This document shows positions 6,657-15,971 of a DNA stretch of 36,780 nucleotides, piece after piece; the stretch's first letter is position 1, and every line of letters starts with the position of its first letter. The notes below the pieces were generated by a model, which ran no database searches, was not told the origin of the DNA, and saw nothing but the letters and a program-made list of their open reading frames with translations. Where the stretch lies: the NCBI GenBank assembly GCA_017987895.1, contig JAGNSU010000028.1, positions 1-36,780 of the forward strand. Reading direction: 5' to 3'. The DNA is from Flavobacteriales bacterium. GTDB taxonomy: Bacteria; Bacteroidota; Bacteroidia; Flavobacteriales_F; PHOS-HE28. Made by a program: the position numbers and the translations under genes.

Positions 6657-8258
6657 TCAATCCACGTTGTCGTGCAGGAACGGATTGTTCTTCTTCAGTT
6701 CTACGCGGCGCTCTCCGCTCTCGTCCTGGTCCTCGCTCAACGTGTAGCGGCTCACACTGCTGTCCGTGCTGCGTGGTCCTTCGGTCAGCGTGACGCGCTT
6801 GCGGATGTATGCGGGCTCACGTTCCAGGTCGTTGATGCCGTTGGGTGACCGCAGACGCAGGGTGAGATCGCGCATGCGCGAGAGGCGCTCCTCCACCCGG
6901 GCTTGGTGTTCGGCCGGTGGCAAACGTTGGGCGGAGTTATCGGCGCTCGTCGTGTTCACGCTGGCGGGAGGCGCATCGTCGTACAACGCGTGTACCTTCT
7001 TGTCATCGCTCACCGGCGCGGCGGGCTGCTTGTTCACCACCTCGAACTCCACAGGGCGCTCCGGACGGAACGGTGCGACCACAGGAGGTGTGGATGGCGC
7101 CTCGTTCACCACAGGGGCAGCGGGCTTCAAGTACGGCTCCATGGGCTGCTCGCTGGGGACCGGCGGCACCGCGTTCGCGGACTGCTTCGGTGTCACGGCG
7201 ACCGGGTTCACGATCGGCTGCATGATCATCGTGGGCACGTCGGCATCGAGCGGGATCACCTTGCGCGCCTCGGGTGCGGTACCGATCAGACCGGTGTCCG
7301 GATTCACTTGGAAACCGGTGGCGATCACCGTAACGCGCACTTTCGCACCCAGCGATTCATCCTTGCAATAGCCCCAGATCACATCCGCGCTGCTACCTGC
7401 GGCATCCTGGATATGGTCGGTGATCTCGGTGATCTCGTCCATCAGCACCTCTTGGGTGCCATGGGTGATGTTGAGCAGCACGAACTTGGCGCCCTTGATA
7501 TCGTTATCGTTCAACAACGGTGAGGCCAGCGCTTCCTGGGCGGCGCGCAAGGCACGCTCCTCCCCTTCCGCTTCGGCCATGCCCATCACGGCAGCGCCGC
7601 TGTTGGTCATCACGGTCTTCACGTCCTCGAAATCGACGTTCACCTTGCCGGTGACGGTGATGATCTCGGCGATACCCCGCGCGGCGGTGGTGAGCACATT
7701 GTCCGCATAGCCGAAGGCGTTGTCCAAGCTCAGGTTACCGTAAAGGTCACGCAAGCGGTCGTTGTTGATCACGAGCAGGGTGTCCACGGAGCGGCGCAGG
7801 TCCTCGATGCCGGCCATGGCCTGTTGCTTCCGTTTGCGGCCTTCCCATTGGAAGGGCATGGTAACGATGCCGACCGTGAGGATACCGAGCTCACGAGCGA
7901 TGCTGGCGATCACCGGTCCGGCTCCTGTGCCGGTGCCACCACCCATGCCAGCGGTGATGAAGACCATCTTGGTGCGCGTGCTGAGGAGCTGGCGGACCTC
8001 ATCGATGTTCTCTTGGGCGGCGTCCTTGCCGCGATCGGGCACAGAGCCGGCGCCAAGGCCATCGGTAAGCTCGGGTCCGAGCTGCACTTTCACCGGTACC
8101 GGGCTGATGTCCAGCGCCTGCTTGTCGGTGTTGCAGATGATGAAGTCCACGCCCTTGATGCCTTGGGCGTACATGTGGTTCACGGCATTGCTGCCGCCGC
8201 CCCCCACGCCGATCACTTTGATGATCGACGACAGTTCCTTGGGAAGATCGAATTTCAT
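6657..8258 (-). CDS. ftsZ: Cell division protein FtsZ
   Basis: FtsZ is the GTP-dependent tubulin homologue that polymerises into the division ring. The 533-residue protein has the GTP-binding motif GGGTGTG at 106-112, the N-terminal VIGVGGGGSNAVNHM segment, and the T7 loop NVDFED with the catalytic Asp209 and Asp212. The globular part ends near residue 320. A long Pro/Ala-rich linker (about 330-515) follows, containing the EREPAYIRKR segment usual in Bacteroidota. The conserved tail NPFLHDNVD, the likely anchor for FtsA, ends the protein. It lies 32 bp downstream of ftsA on the same strand and is the last division gene of the cluster. Confidence 0.99.
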   Translation of the reverse strand: MKFDLPKELSSIIKVIGVGGGGSNAVNHMYAQGIKGVDFIICNTDKQALDISPVPVKVQLGPELTDGLGAGSVPDRGKDAAQENIDEVRQLLSTRTKMVFITAGMGGGTGTGAGPVIASIARELGILTVGIVTMPFQWEGRKRKQQAMAGIEDLRRSVDTLLVINNDRLRDLYGNLSLDNAFGYADNVLTTAARGIAEIITVTGKVNVDFEDVKTVMTNSGAAVMGMAEAEGEERALRAAQEALASPLLNDNDIKGAKFVLLNITHGTQEVLMDEITEITDHIQDAAGSSADVIWGYCKDESLGAKVRVTVIATGFQVNPDTGLIGTAPEARKVIPLDADVPTMIMQPIVNPVAVTPKQSANAVPPVPSEQPMEPYLKPAAPVVNEAPSTPPVVAPFRPERPVEFEVVNKQPAAPVSDDKKVHALYDDAPPASVNTTSADNSAQRLPPAEHQARVEERLSRMRDLTLRLRSPNGINDLEREPAYIRKRVTLTEGPRSTDSSVSRYTLSEDQDESGERRVELKKNNPFLHDNVD

Positions 8259-8290
8259 GACAGTGGTTTTTGGAATGTGGAAGGGAAGGG

Positions 8291-9580
8291 TCAGTTGTCG
8301 TCATCGTTGAGCAGCTCCGAGGCACCTTTCAGCACTTTATCGAAGAAGCCCCCGACGCGGGAGGTTTGGGAATGGCCTTTCACGCGGACCGCGGTGTTCT
8401 CCTGGGCCTGCTTGGGGCGACGGCGCTCCAGATAATCGAAGCCTTTAAGAACCAGACCCACGCCCGTGGCGAACAGCGGACTGGTGACCTGGTCCACGTT
8501 GCTCTTCGCGAGGTGCTCGTTCGGGTAGCCGATGCGTGCGCTCATGCCGGTCATGTACTCCACCAGTTGGCGTAGGTGCTTCAATTGTGCACCGCCACCG
8601 GTGAGCACCACGCCGGCGATCATCTGCTTCTCCATGCCGCTGTTGCGGATCTCGAAGTGGACGTGCTCGAGGATCTCCTCCATGCGGCTCTGGATGATCT
8701 CCGAGAGCGTGCGCAAACTGATCTCCTTGGGATCCCGGCCGCGCAGACCGGGGATGCACACCACCTCGTTCTCCTTGTTCTCCGCAGCGAGGGCACTGCC
8801 GAACTTCACCTTGAGCAGTTCGGCCTGTTCGCGCATCACGCCACAACCCTGGCGGATGTCCTCCGTGATCACGTTCCCACCGAAGGGGATCACCGCGGTG
8901 TGGCGGATGATGCTGTCATAGAAGATGGCGAGGTCCGTGGTGCCACCGCCGATATCCACCAGCACCACACCGGCCTCCTTCTCTTCGGCGCTCAGCACGG
9001 CGTCGGCGCTGGCGAGCGGTTCGAGGATCAACTCGGTCACATCGAGTTCAGCGCGATGCACGCACTTGTTGATGTTGCGCGCGGCGGTGACCTGGCCGCT
9101 GATGATGTGGAAGTTGGCCTCCATGCGCACACCGCTCATGCCGATCGGGTCGCGGATGCCCTGCTCACCGTCCACGATGTACTCCTGCGGCAGCACATGG
9201 ATGATCTCTTCGCCCGGGGGCATCACCAGCTTGTACATATCATCGATCAGCAGGTCGATGTCCAACTGGCGGATCTCCTCCTCCAGGCTCTGGCGGGTGA
9301 TCATGCCACGATGGTGCATACTGCGGATATGCTGACCGGCGATGCCCACGTTCACTGTGCCGATCTCCACGTTCGCATGGGCCTCGGCCTCCTTCACCGC
9401 CGCCTTGATGGATTCGACGGTCTTCTGGATGTTGGCCACCATGCCCCGGCTCACGCCTTCGGACCGGCTCTTGCCCATGCCGAGGATCTCGATCTTGCCT
9501 TGTTCGTTCTTGCGCCCGACGATGCAGGCGATCTTGGTGGTGCCGATGTCGAGGCCGGCCACGATCTCTTGGTTCTCCAT
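8291..9580 (-). CDS. ftsA: Cell division protein FtsA
   Basis: FtsA is the actin-like ATPase that tethers FtsZ to the membrane. The 429 residues include the phosphate-1 motif GLDIGTTKIACIVG near the N-terminus, an SHS2-type insertion (1C domain), the phosphate-2 motif VDIGGGTTDLAIF and the adenosine motif GVVLTGGGAQLKHL. The C-terminus (GASELLNDDDN after FFDKVLKG) is the amphipathic membrane-targeting region expected for the family. It starts 14 bp after ftsQ ends and is followed by ftsZ, the usual ftsQ-ftsA-ftsZ order. Confidence 0.98.
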   Translation of the reverse strand: MENQEIVAGLDIGTTKIACIVGRKNEQGKIEILGMGKSRSEGVSRGMVANIQKTVESIKAAVKEAEAHANVEIGTVNVGIAGQHIRSMHHRGMITRQSLEEEIRQLDIDLLIDDMYKLVMPPGEEIIHVLPQEYIVDGEQGIRDPIGMSGVRMEANFHIISGQVTAARNINKCVHRAELDVTELILEPLASADAVLSAEEKEAGVVLVDIGGGTTDLAIFYDSIIRHTAVIPFGGNVITEDIRQGCGVMREQAELLKVKFGSALAAENKENEVVCIPGLRGRDPKEISLRTLSEIIQSRMEEILEHVHFEIRNSGMEKQMIAGVVLTGGGAQLKHLRQLVEYMTGMSARIGYPNEHLAKSNVDQVTSPLFATGVGLVLKGFDYLERRRPKQAQENTAVRVKGHSQTSRVGGFFDKVLKGASELLNDDDN

Positions 9581-9594
9581 GTGTGCTTCGTTTA

Positions 9595-10398
9595 TCAGGG
9601 CGTTGTTCGTTGGGTGCAGACGACCTGCGCGTCGAAGCGGAGGTCGATGGTGGAATAGCGGCGCCAGTCGGTCTGCTTGATGCCTTCCGCATAGAAGAGG
9701 CGCAGCTTGGCGAATCGTTCTTCGAGCGCGGTGCCGTCGCCGATGCGCACACGCTGCGCGCCGACGCGGGGGATCAGTTCGAACTCTCCGTCCGGCGTGG
9801 CCACGATCTGGTCGATCAGCGCATCGCGGAAGGGATCGGCGCGGATGAAGGAAGCGATGCGGAACACTTCGTTCAACCGGGACAAGCGCATCAGACTGTC
9901 GCCATCCGTCACGTTGAGCACCGTGGTGGAAGCACCGGGCATGTGCAACTCACCCAGCGCCACGGGCACGCGCGGGGTATGGGCGCTGCTCAGCGGCATC
10001 GTGTGCCCTTCCGCATCGATATAGTAGGTGGTCCCATCGCGATCGAAGACGCGCACCACGGGCGCCCGCTGGTCCACGCGCACATGCAGCACGCCATCCA
10101 ACGTGTGATAGGCCTCCGCGCGCGAAACACAAGGAATGGCGCGCAGGTGGTCTTCAATGGCGCGGATGTCCATCTCGGCGAGGGGCACGCCGATCACCGC
10201 ACCGCCCATGTTCAGCACCTCCTCACGCACCTGCTGTTCGGTGATGAAGTGCGCACCGTCCATGCCGCGCACTTCGATGGCGAGGTCCTGCACCGGCCGA
10301 CGGTCCGCGGTGCGTTCCACGAAGCCCAGAGCGCCGACCAGGAGCACCGTCACAGCCGCCATCAGCACCGGACGAAGGAGTTTGCGCGGGTTCTTCAT
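9595..10398 (-). CDS. ftsQ: Cell division protein FtsQ
   Basis: The product is a single-pass division protein of 267 residues. The ATG at 10398 is chosen because it overlaps the murC stop as ATGA and starts MKNPRKLLRPVLMAAVTVLL, a basic segment followed by a transmembrane helix (about 10-27). A POTRA-like region follows (DLAIEVRGMDGAHFITEQQV, about 40-100), then the FtsQ beta domain (VDQRAPVVRVFDRDGTTYYI to the C-terminus). FtsQ connects FtsL/FtsB-type partners to septal synthesis in the periplasm. The longer in-frame extension to 10563 lies inside murC and lacks a plausible signal. Confidence 0.93.
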   Translation of the reverse strand: MKNPRKLLRPVLMAAVTVLLVGALGFVERTADRRPVQDLAIEVRGMDGAHFITEQQVREEVLNMGGAVIGVPLAEMDIRAIEDHLRAIPCVSRAEAYHTLDGVLHVRVDQRAPVVRVFDRDGTTYYIDAEGHTMPLSSAHTPRVPVALGELHMPGASTTVLNVTDGDSLMRLSRLNEVFRIASFIRADPFRDALIDQIVATPDGEFELIPRVGAQRVRIGDGTALEERFAKLRLFYAEGIKQTDWRRYSTIDLRFDAQVVCTQRTTP

Positions 10399-11762
10399 GC
10401 GGCTTGGTGTTGAAGGAGTTCGGCGATGCGCGGCACGAGGCGATCGATGTCGCCGGCACCCAGGGTCAGCAGCACTTCGATGCGCACTTCCGCGATGCGG
10501 CGCAGCACTTCGTCGCGCATGAGGAGATGCTTGTCCTGCATCGGCACTTGCTGGAGCAGCCATTCCGAGGTGATCCCGCGGATGGGTTCCTCACGCGCCG
10601 GATAGATATCGAGAAGGAACAGCGTATCGAGCAGCGCCAGACTGTTAGCGAAACCCGGTGCGAAGTCGCGCGTGCGGGTGAAAAGGTGCGGTTGGAAGAT
10701 GCCGGTGAGGTGACGCCCGGGATAGAGCTCGCGCGCGGAACGGATCGTCGCTTCCAGTTCGGCAGGATGATGCGCATAGTCGTCCACATAGACCATGTGC
10801 GCATTGGCCACGATCGTTTGGAAGCGGCGTTCGACACCTTTGAACGAAGCGAGCCCCTCGCGCAAGCGTTCATCATCCACACCGACATACTGCGCCATGG
10901 CCGCGGCAGCGGTGGCGTTCTCCACGTTGTGCCTTCCCGGCATTCCTAAACGCAGGTCGAGTAAAGTGCCGCGTTCGGTGACGAGGTCGAAATGGTACGC
11001 TCCGTTCTCCACACGCACCTTTTCCGCGCGCGGAACGCTCTTGCCATCGATCGCATAGCTCGTGCGTTCACCTTTCACCAGCGCGGAGGAGGCGCGTTCA
11101 TGCACGAGTATGCGACCGGTGCACAAGGCCGCGAACTCGTTGTAGGAAGCCACCATGGCCTCCGGTGTTCCATAGATGTCCAAATGGTCCGGATCCATCG
11201 CGGTGATGATGGCCTCCGACGGATGCAGACGCAAGAAACTGCGGTCGTACTCATCCGCTTCGACCACGTTCAGTTCGGCTTGCGCATCGAGCAGCACATT
11301 GGTGCCGTAGTTGACGCTGATGCCGCCGAGGAAGGCATTGATGCGTTTGCCACCGTGGCGTAACAGATGCGCGACCATCGTGCTCACTGTGGTCTTGCCA
11401 TGCGTGCCGGCCACGGCGATGGTGCGGCGGTCCTCGGTGATCATGCCGAGCACCTCGCTACGCTTCAGCATGCGGGCGCCCTGCTCGTTCCAGTACGCGA
11501 GCAAAGGGCTGGAGGCTGGCACGGCAGGCGTGCGCACCACAAGTACCTCCTTCGCCGCATGGCGCAGGTCGACCGGTATCAGCTCCGGATCCTCGTCGAA
11601 CTGCACATCGATCCCTTCGGCACGCAATCGATCGGTGAGCGCGGAGGGCGTACGATCGTATCCGGCCACGCGCGCACCTTGCTGGCGGAAGTAGCGCGCG
11701 AGCCCGCTCATGCCGATGCCGCCGATGCCGACGAAGAAGAGGCTATGTGGACGGATGCTCAT
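10395..11762 (-). CDS. murC: UDP-N-acetylmuramate--L-alanine ligase MurC
   Basis: MurC adds L-Ala to UDP-MurNAc, the first amino-acid step of peptidoglycan precursor synthesis in the cytoplasm. The 455-residue protein has the nucleotide-binding motif FFVGIGGIGMSGLARYF at 9-25, the ATP-binding P-loop GTHGKT at 119-124, and the Mur ligase central and C-terminal domains (VDDYAHHPAELEATIRSAR and HLTGIFQPHLFTRTRDF). It overlaps murG by four bases at its start (ATGA) and ftsQ by four bases at its end, which suggests translational coupling. Confidence 0.98.
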   Translation of the reverse strand: MSIRPHSLFFVGIGGIGMSGLARYFRQQGARVAGYDRTPSALTDRLRAEGIDVQFDEDPELIPVDLRHAAKEVLVVRTPAVPASSPLLAYWNEQGARMLKRSEVLGMITEDRRTIAVAGTHGKTTVSTMVAHLLRHGGKRINAFLGGISVNYGTNVLLDAQAELNVVEADEYDRSFLRLHPSEAIITAMDPDHLDIYGTPEAMVASYNEFAALCTGRILVHERASSALVKGERTSYAIDGKSVPRAEKVRVENGAYHFDLVTERGTLLDLRLGMPGRHNVENATAAAAMAQYVGVDDERLREGLASFKGVERRFQTIVANAHMVYVDDYAHHPAELEATIRSARELYPGRHLTGIFQPHLFTRTRDFAPGFANSLALLDTLFLLDIYPAREEPIRGITSEWLLQQVPMQDKHLLMRDEVLRRIAEVRIEVLLTLGAGDIDRLVPRIAELLQHQAA

Positions 11763-12922
11763 GCCGCTTCCACAGCTACCCGCTGCGAGGGAATGGTACG
11801 TGCCAGACGGATGGTCTCCTCCGCGATGGCCTTCGCCGCATCCGGACGGCCCAGCCCGGCGATGCGCAGGCGCAGGTCCTGCAATGCCGGTTGATCGGTG
11901 ATCAGCTTGATGATGGTCGCACCCAGATCCTCTTCGGTGCGTTCATCACGGACGAGGATCGCCGCACCGCGATCGGTGAGCGCACGTGCGTTCATCGTCT
12001 GGTGATCCTCCGCGGCGGTGGGCAGGGGCACGAGGATGGCGGGGAGCTTCACCAGGCAGAGCTCGCTCACGCTGATCGCTCCGGCGCGCGCCACCACCAG
12101 GTCGGCCACGGCATACGCCAGGTCCATACGCTCCACGAACTCCGTGACGATACAGCCATCATACCCCAGGGCGATCACGGCTTCGCGCGCTTGTGCGAGG
12201 AACGGCGAACCGGTCTGCCAGATCACCTGGACGCCCTGGGCTTTCAACTGCGGAAGCGCTTTCGCGATGCCCTTGTTGATGCCACGAGCACCAAGGCTTC
12301 CTCCGGTGACGAAGAGCACGGGTGATCCATCCTTCAGACCGAAGTGCTTCATGCCGATGCCGCGCTTCCCTTCGATGCGGACCACTTCGAGGCGTACCGG
12401 GTTCCCCGTGCGGTGCAGCTTTTCCTTGGGGAACCAGCGCTCCATACCATCGTAGGCCACGCAGATGCTATCCACGCGCCCCGCGAGGTAGATGTTCGTC
12501 TTCCCAGGAAAACTGTTCTGCTCCTGGATCAAGGTGGGCACGCCCATGCGCTGTGCGGCCGCCAGCAACGGACCGCTCGCATACCCACCAACGCCCACCG
12601 CCACATGGGGCTTGAACGTTCGGACGAGACCGCGCGCCTTCATGATACTTCGCAACAGCCGCCAGGGCAGCGCGAGGTTCTTCAGGATCGAGCCGCGTTG
12701 GAACCCACGGATCGGCAACCCTTCGATACGATATCCAGCGGCGGGGACCTTGTCCATTTCCATCTTGCCGAGCGCGCCCACGAACAGCACATCGGCGTCG
12801 GGCTCACGCTCGCGCACGGCGTTCGCGATGGCGATCGCCGGGAAGATGTGCCCGCCGGTGCCACCGCCGCTGATCATCAGCTTAAGCGGCCGCTGTCGCG
12901 GTCCTGGGTTTGGGTTGGACAT
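11759..12922 (-). CDS. murG: UDP-N-acetylglucosamine--lipid I transferase MurG
   Basis: MurG makes lipid II on the inner face of the cytoplasmic membrane. The N-terminal glycine-rich loop ISGGGTGGHIFPAIAIANA and the C-terminal donor-binding segment (VARAGAISVSEL and PLPTAAEDHQTMNARAL) are both present. With the ATG at 12922 the product has 387 residues and the usual basic lead-in before the first strand, and the gene overlaps ftsW by 41 bp. Other candidate starts are 12946 and 12877; the latter removes the overlap but begins inside the first strand. The gene lies between ftsW and murC, as in most dcw clusters. Confidence 0.96.
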   Translation of the reverse strand: MSNPNPGPRQRPLKLMISGGGTGGHIFPAIAIANAVREREPDADVLFVGALGKMEMDKVPAAGYRIEGLPIRGFQRGSILKNLALPWRLLRSIMKARGLVRTFKPHVAVGVGGYASGPLLAAAQRMGVPTLIQEQNSFPGKTNIYLAGRVDSICVAYDGMERWFPKEKLHRTGNPVRLEVVRIEGKRGIGMKHFGLKDGSPVLFVTGGSLGARGINKGIAKALPQLKAQGVQVIWQTGSPFLAQAREAVIALGYDGCIVTEFVERMDLAYAVADLVVARAGAISVSELCLVKLPAILVPLPTAAEDHQTMNARALTDRGAAILVRDERTEEDLGATIIKLITDQPALQDLRLRIAGLGRPDAAKAIAEETIRLARTIPSQRVAVEAA

Positions 12923-14066
12923 CTTCTTGGACTTCGTCGTACACACTGCGGCTCACACTTAGCACGATGCCGATCATCAAACACGTGAACCAGATCGAGG
13001 TTCCGCCCATGCTCACGAGCGGGAGCGGCTGGCCTGTTACCGGAACGAGATTGACGGCCACGGCCATATTGATCATCGCCTGTAGTACGAGACTGAGGCT
13101 GAGACCCACGGCTACCAGTGAACCGAAAAGTTTCGGGCATTTCGATGCGATGCGGACCGCGCGTCCCATCAGGATCACATAGAGCAACAGCAGGCCCAGA
13201 CCTCCGAGGATGCTGCCATACTCTTCTATGATGAAGGCATAGATCATGTCGGAGTACGGGTGCGGCAGGAAATTCCGCGACGTACCGCTGCCCGGGCCGT
13301 TCGGCAGGAGCCCTCCGCTGGCGATCGCGATCTTGGCATGCTCCACCTGGTAGTTCGCGTCGCTGTCGTCACTGCCGTGGTGCTCCAAGCGTGCCTGCCA
13401 GGTCTCCACGCGGGGCAGCACACCGAGGTCACCGATCTCGTTTGCGGCGATCAACAGGGCGAACGATCCGGCGGCCAATAGCACCACCGCGCCGATCCAC
13501 TTCAACGGAACGCCACCGATGAACAACACGACCATGCATACCAGGAAGAGCAGAGCGGCCGTGCTGAAGTTGGCGGGAAGGATGGTACCGCAGATCGCAC
13601 CGATCGGCAACATCAACTTCAGCATCACATCACGGAAGGTCCAGGGCTCCTCGTGCCGTTTGCCGAGCACACGCGCCAGATAGACGATGAGCACGACCTT
13701 GGCCAGATCGCTCGTCTGGAAACTCTGGCCGATGATGGGGATGCGCAACCAGCGACTGGCGTCGTTCAAATTGGTGCCCAGCACCAGTGTGAGCACCAGG
13801 AGCCCCACGGTCACACCGAACAACAGCTGGGAGAGCTTCGAGTACACGCCGAACTTCAATCGGTGGGCGTAGTACATGATCACCCCACCGGTCGCGAGCA
13901 TCATGCCGTGCTTGAACAGGAAGTGCAGCGTGCTTCCGCCTTCGCGCTTGAACGCCAGCGACGCGATGGAGCTGTACACGGCCAGCAAGCTGACCATGCC
14001 CAGCAGCAAGGCCACCATCCAGATGGTCTTGTCCCCGCGGAGGTGTTCTTTGAAGAGACGGTTCAT
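12882..14066 (-). CDS. ftsW: Septal peptidoglycan glycosyltransferase FtsW
   Basis: FtsW is the SEDS-family lipid II polymerase that works with FtsI at the septum. The 394-residue protein has about ten hydrophobic segments, starting with WMVALLLGMVSLLAVYSSIA, and SEDS-typical motifs such as ASRWLRIPIIGQSFQTSDLAKVV (about 90-112), HPYSDMIYAFIIEEYG and PLPLVSMGGTS. The ATG at 14066 (MNRLFKEHLRGDKTIW) fits the family start; the open extension to 14183 overlaps the upstream gene and is not membrane-like. It lies 13 bp after the orphan MurD-domain gene. Confidence 0.97.
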   Translation of the reverse strand: MNRLFKEHLRGDKTIWMVALLLGMVSLLAVYSSIASLAFKREGGSTLHFLFKHGMMLATGGVIMYYAHRLKFGVYSKLSQLLFGVTVGLLVLTLVLGTNLNDASRWLRIPIIGQSFQTSDLAKVVLIVYLARVLGKRHEEPWTFRDVMLKLMLPIGAICGTILPANFSTAALLFLVCMVVLFIGGVPLKWIGAVVLLAAGSFALLIAANEIGDLGVLPRVETWQARLEHHGSDDSDANYQVEHAKIAIASGGLLPNGPGSGTSRNFLPHPYSDMIYAFIIEEYGSILGGLGLLLLYVILMGRAVRIASKCPKLFGSLVAVGLSLSLVLQAMINMAVAVNLVPVTGQPLPLVSMGGTSIWFTCLMIGIVLSVSRSVYDEVQEDVQPKPRTATAAA

Positions 14067-14079
14067 GGCGTTCAGGTGA

Positions 14080-14592
14080 TCAGAGATCGCGCACCATGCG
14101 TTTGAAAGCGTGCCCGCGCTCCTCGTAGTTGGCGAAGCCTTCACCACTGGGGCAGGCGGGACTGAACAGCACCACATCACCACTGCGCGCGAGTTCGTGC
14201 GCCAGGAATACAGCGGTCCGCAGTTCGGTGGCGTGGTAGACCTGTTCCATCCAAGGGCGCAGTTCCTCGACGCGTTCGGCCCCTTCGGCCCCGAAGAGGA
14301 CCAATGCGCTCAGGTGCTCGTGCAGGAAGGAACGCACACCCTCGTGCCGCGGATCCTCCGGCAGTGCGCCGGTGATCCACACCACGGGCTTTTCGATGGC
14401 GGCGATGGCGGCCAGGGACGCATCGAGGTAGGTGGCCTTCGAATCATTGATGTATTCCACGCCACGCAGCGTGCCTGTGAACTCCAAGCGGTGCGGCGCG
14501 CTCACCAGTTCGCCCAACGCTCGGCTGCGTGCGCGCACCAGATCGGCGGCGTTGCGTGCCGCGGTAAGGCGGTGCAGGGTTTCGTTGTCCAT
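14080..14592 (-). CDS. Free-standing MurD C-terminal-domain paralogue
   Basis: This intact 170-residue frame corresponds only to about residues 300-448 of the MurD encoded just upstream. Shared landmarks are HRLE, INDSKAT, KPVVWI, GDVV and SPAC-x-S followed by F-x-NYEERG at the same spacing. It lacks the UDP-binding N-terminal domain and the P-loop central domain, so it cannot be a ligase alone. The MurD lysine that binds D-Glu in the E. coli enzyme (Lys357 here, in GGVDKGND) aligns with Glu79 (GALPEDPR). The ATG at 14592 lies 32 bp after the murD stop, and ftsW begins 13 bp after this gene ends. It most likely arose by tandem partial duplication. It could be a decaying copy, a ligand-binding regulator, or a partner of a Mur enzyme; the sequence does not decide. 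Confidence 0.85.
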   Translation of the reverse strand: MDNETLHRLTAARNAADLVRARSRALGELVSAPHRLEFTGTLRGVEYINDSKATYLDASLAAIAAIEKPVVWITGALPEDPRHEGVRSFLHEHLSALVLFGAEGAERVEELRPWMEQVYHATELRTAVFLAHELARSGDVVLFSPACPSGEGFANYEERGHAFKRMVRDL

Positions 14593-14624
14593 GGTCCGTG
14601 GGATATGGATCGATACGTTCCGGA

Positions 14625-15971
14625 TCAGAGTGCCTTCACGGCGGTTTTGAACTTGCGGCCCCGTTCCTCGTAGTTCTCGAACAGATCGAAGCTGGCGCAT
14701 GCGGGGCTGAGCAGGACCACATCGCCCGGCTCACTGAGCTCGTACCCCACGTTCACCGCACGCTCCGCGGTGTCCACCTCCACAAAATGCGGCACTTTGC
14801 TCTCGAAGACCTTGCGCAGCTTCTCATTGTCCTTTCCAAGGCATACAATGGCCTTCACCTTGTTCTTCACCAGGTCCATCAGCGCCGTATAGTCGTTGCC
14901 CTTGTCCACACCACCAACGATCCAGACCACGGGTTTGTCCATGGTTTCCAAGGCGTACCAAGCGCTGTTCACGTTCGTGGCCTTGGAGTCGTTGATGAAC
15001 TCGACGCCGTTCACCAGGCCAACGCGCTCCAGCCGGTGCTCCACGTTCTGGAAGTCGCTGAGACTCTCGCGTACGGTCTCCTTGCGCACTTCGAGGATAC
15101 GGGCGGCGATGCCCGCGGCCATGGAATTGTAGGCGTTGTGCTTGCCTTGTAGCGCTAGTTCGATCAGGCTCATGCGAAGGGGGGTTGGGTCCGGGTGGGT
15201 GGAAGCGTTGATATGGAGATGGCCGTCGCGGAGGAAGCCTCCTTCAGGCACTTGGTGTTCGATACTGATCGGCCAGCGGCGCGCACGCACGGAATGTTCC
15301 GCGAGACCGCGTCGCACTTCCGGGTCATCATCGCTATGGATGAAATGGTCCGAAGCGGTCTGGTTCATCGCGATGCGGAACTTGCTGGCCGCATAGTGGT
15401 CCATGTTGTACTGGTACCGGTCCAGATGGTCCGGGGTGATATTGAGCAGCACCGCGATATGCGGGCGGAAGGCGCGGATCCCGTCCAATTGGAAGCTGCT
15501 CAGTTCGAGCACGTACAGCGCGTGGTCGCGTTCCGCAAGAAGCCCGGCGAAGCTGCGCCCTACGTTGCCGCCCAATCCCGCATCGAGCCCGGCCTTGCGC
15601 AGGATGTGGTGGGTGAGCAAGGTGGTGGTGGTCTTGCCGTTGCTACCGGTGATGGCCACGATGGGCGAAGTGGTATGGCGTGCCGCCAGTTCGATCTCGC
15701 TGATCACCGGGATGCCGCGGTCGATGGCGGCGGCCACCAGCGTAGCGGTATCCGGGATGCCCGGGCTCTTCACCACTTCATCGGCATCCAGGACCTTCAC
15801 GGCAGTGTGGCCGCCTTCCTCGAAATCGATGCCGTTCGCCGTGAGCGTTTCGCGGTAGTTCGGCTTGATACTGCCACCATCGCTCACGAACACGGGAATA
15901 CCGAGCTTCTTCGCGAGCAAGGCCGCGCCCACGCCGCTCTCCTGCGCACCGAGGACCACGAGCTTCCTCAT
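14625..15971 (-). CDS. murD: UDP-N-acetylmuramoylalanine--D-glutamate ligase MurD
   Basis: MurD adds D-Glu to UDP-MurNAc-L-Ala. The 448 residues show the N-terminal Rossmann segment ([20 protein letters not shown]), the P-loop GSNGKT at 109-114, the central [11 protein letters not shown] motif and the C-terminal NDSKATN (327-333), GGVDKGND (353-360) and [17 protein letters not shown] segments. Its start overlaps the mraY stop by four bases. Directly downstream lies a second, isolated copy of its C-terminal domain. The full-length gene appears complete and should carry the enzymatic function. Confidence 0.98.
   Translation of the reverse strand: MRKLVVLGAQESGVGAALLAKKLGIPVFVSDGGSIKPNYRETLTANGIDFEEGGHTAVKVLDADEVVKSPGIPDTATLVAAAIDRGIPVISEIELAARHTTSPIVAITGSNGKTTTTLLTHHILRKAGLDAGLGGNVGRSFAGLLAERDHALYVLELSSFQLDGIRAFRPHIAVLLNITPDHLDRYQYNMDHYAASKFRIAMNQTASDHFIHSDDDPEVRRGLAEHSVRARRWPISIEHQVPEGGFLRDGHLHINASTHPDPTPLRMSLIELALQGKHNAYNSMAAGIAARILEVRKETVRESLSDFQNVEHRLERVGLVNGVEFINDSKATNVNSAWYALETMDKPVVWIVGGVDKGNDYTALMDLVKNKVKAIVCLGKDNEKLRKVFESKVPHFVEVDTAERAVNVGYELSEPGDVVLLSPACASFDLFENYEERGRKFKTAVKAL

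Noticed and set aside
8576..9658. 360-codon open frame antisense to ftsA
   Set aside because: The product is dominated by His, Asp and Gly, typical of antisense frames in high-GC genes, and ftsA is certain on the other strand.
14080..14592. Frameshifted or split murD as explanation for the orphan domain
   Set aside because: The upstream murD already has its own full C-terminal domain, so the second copy is a duplication and not a broken remainder of the same gene.
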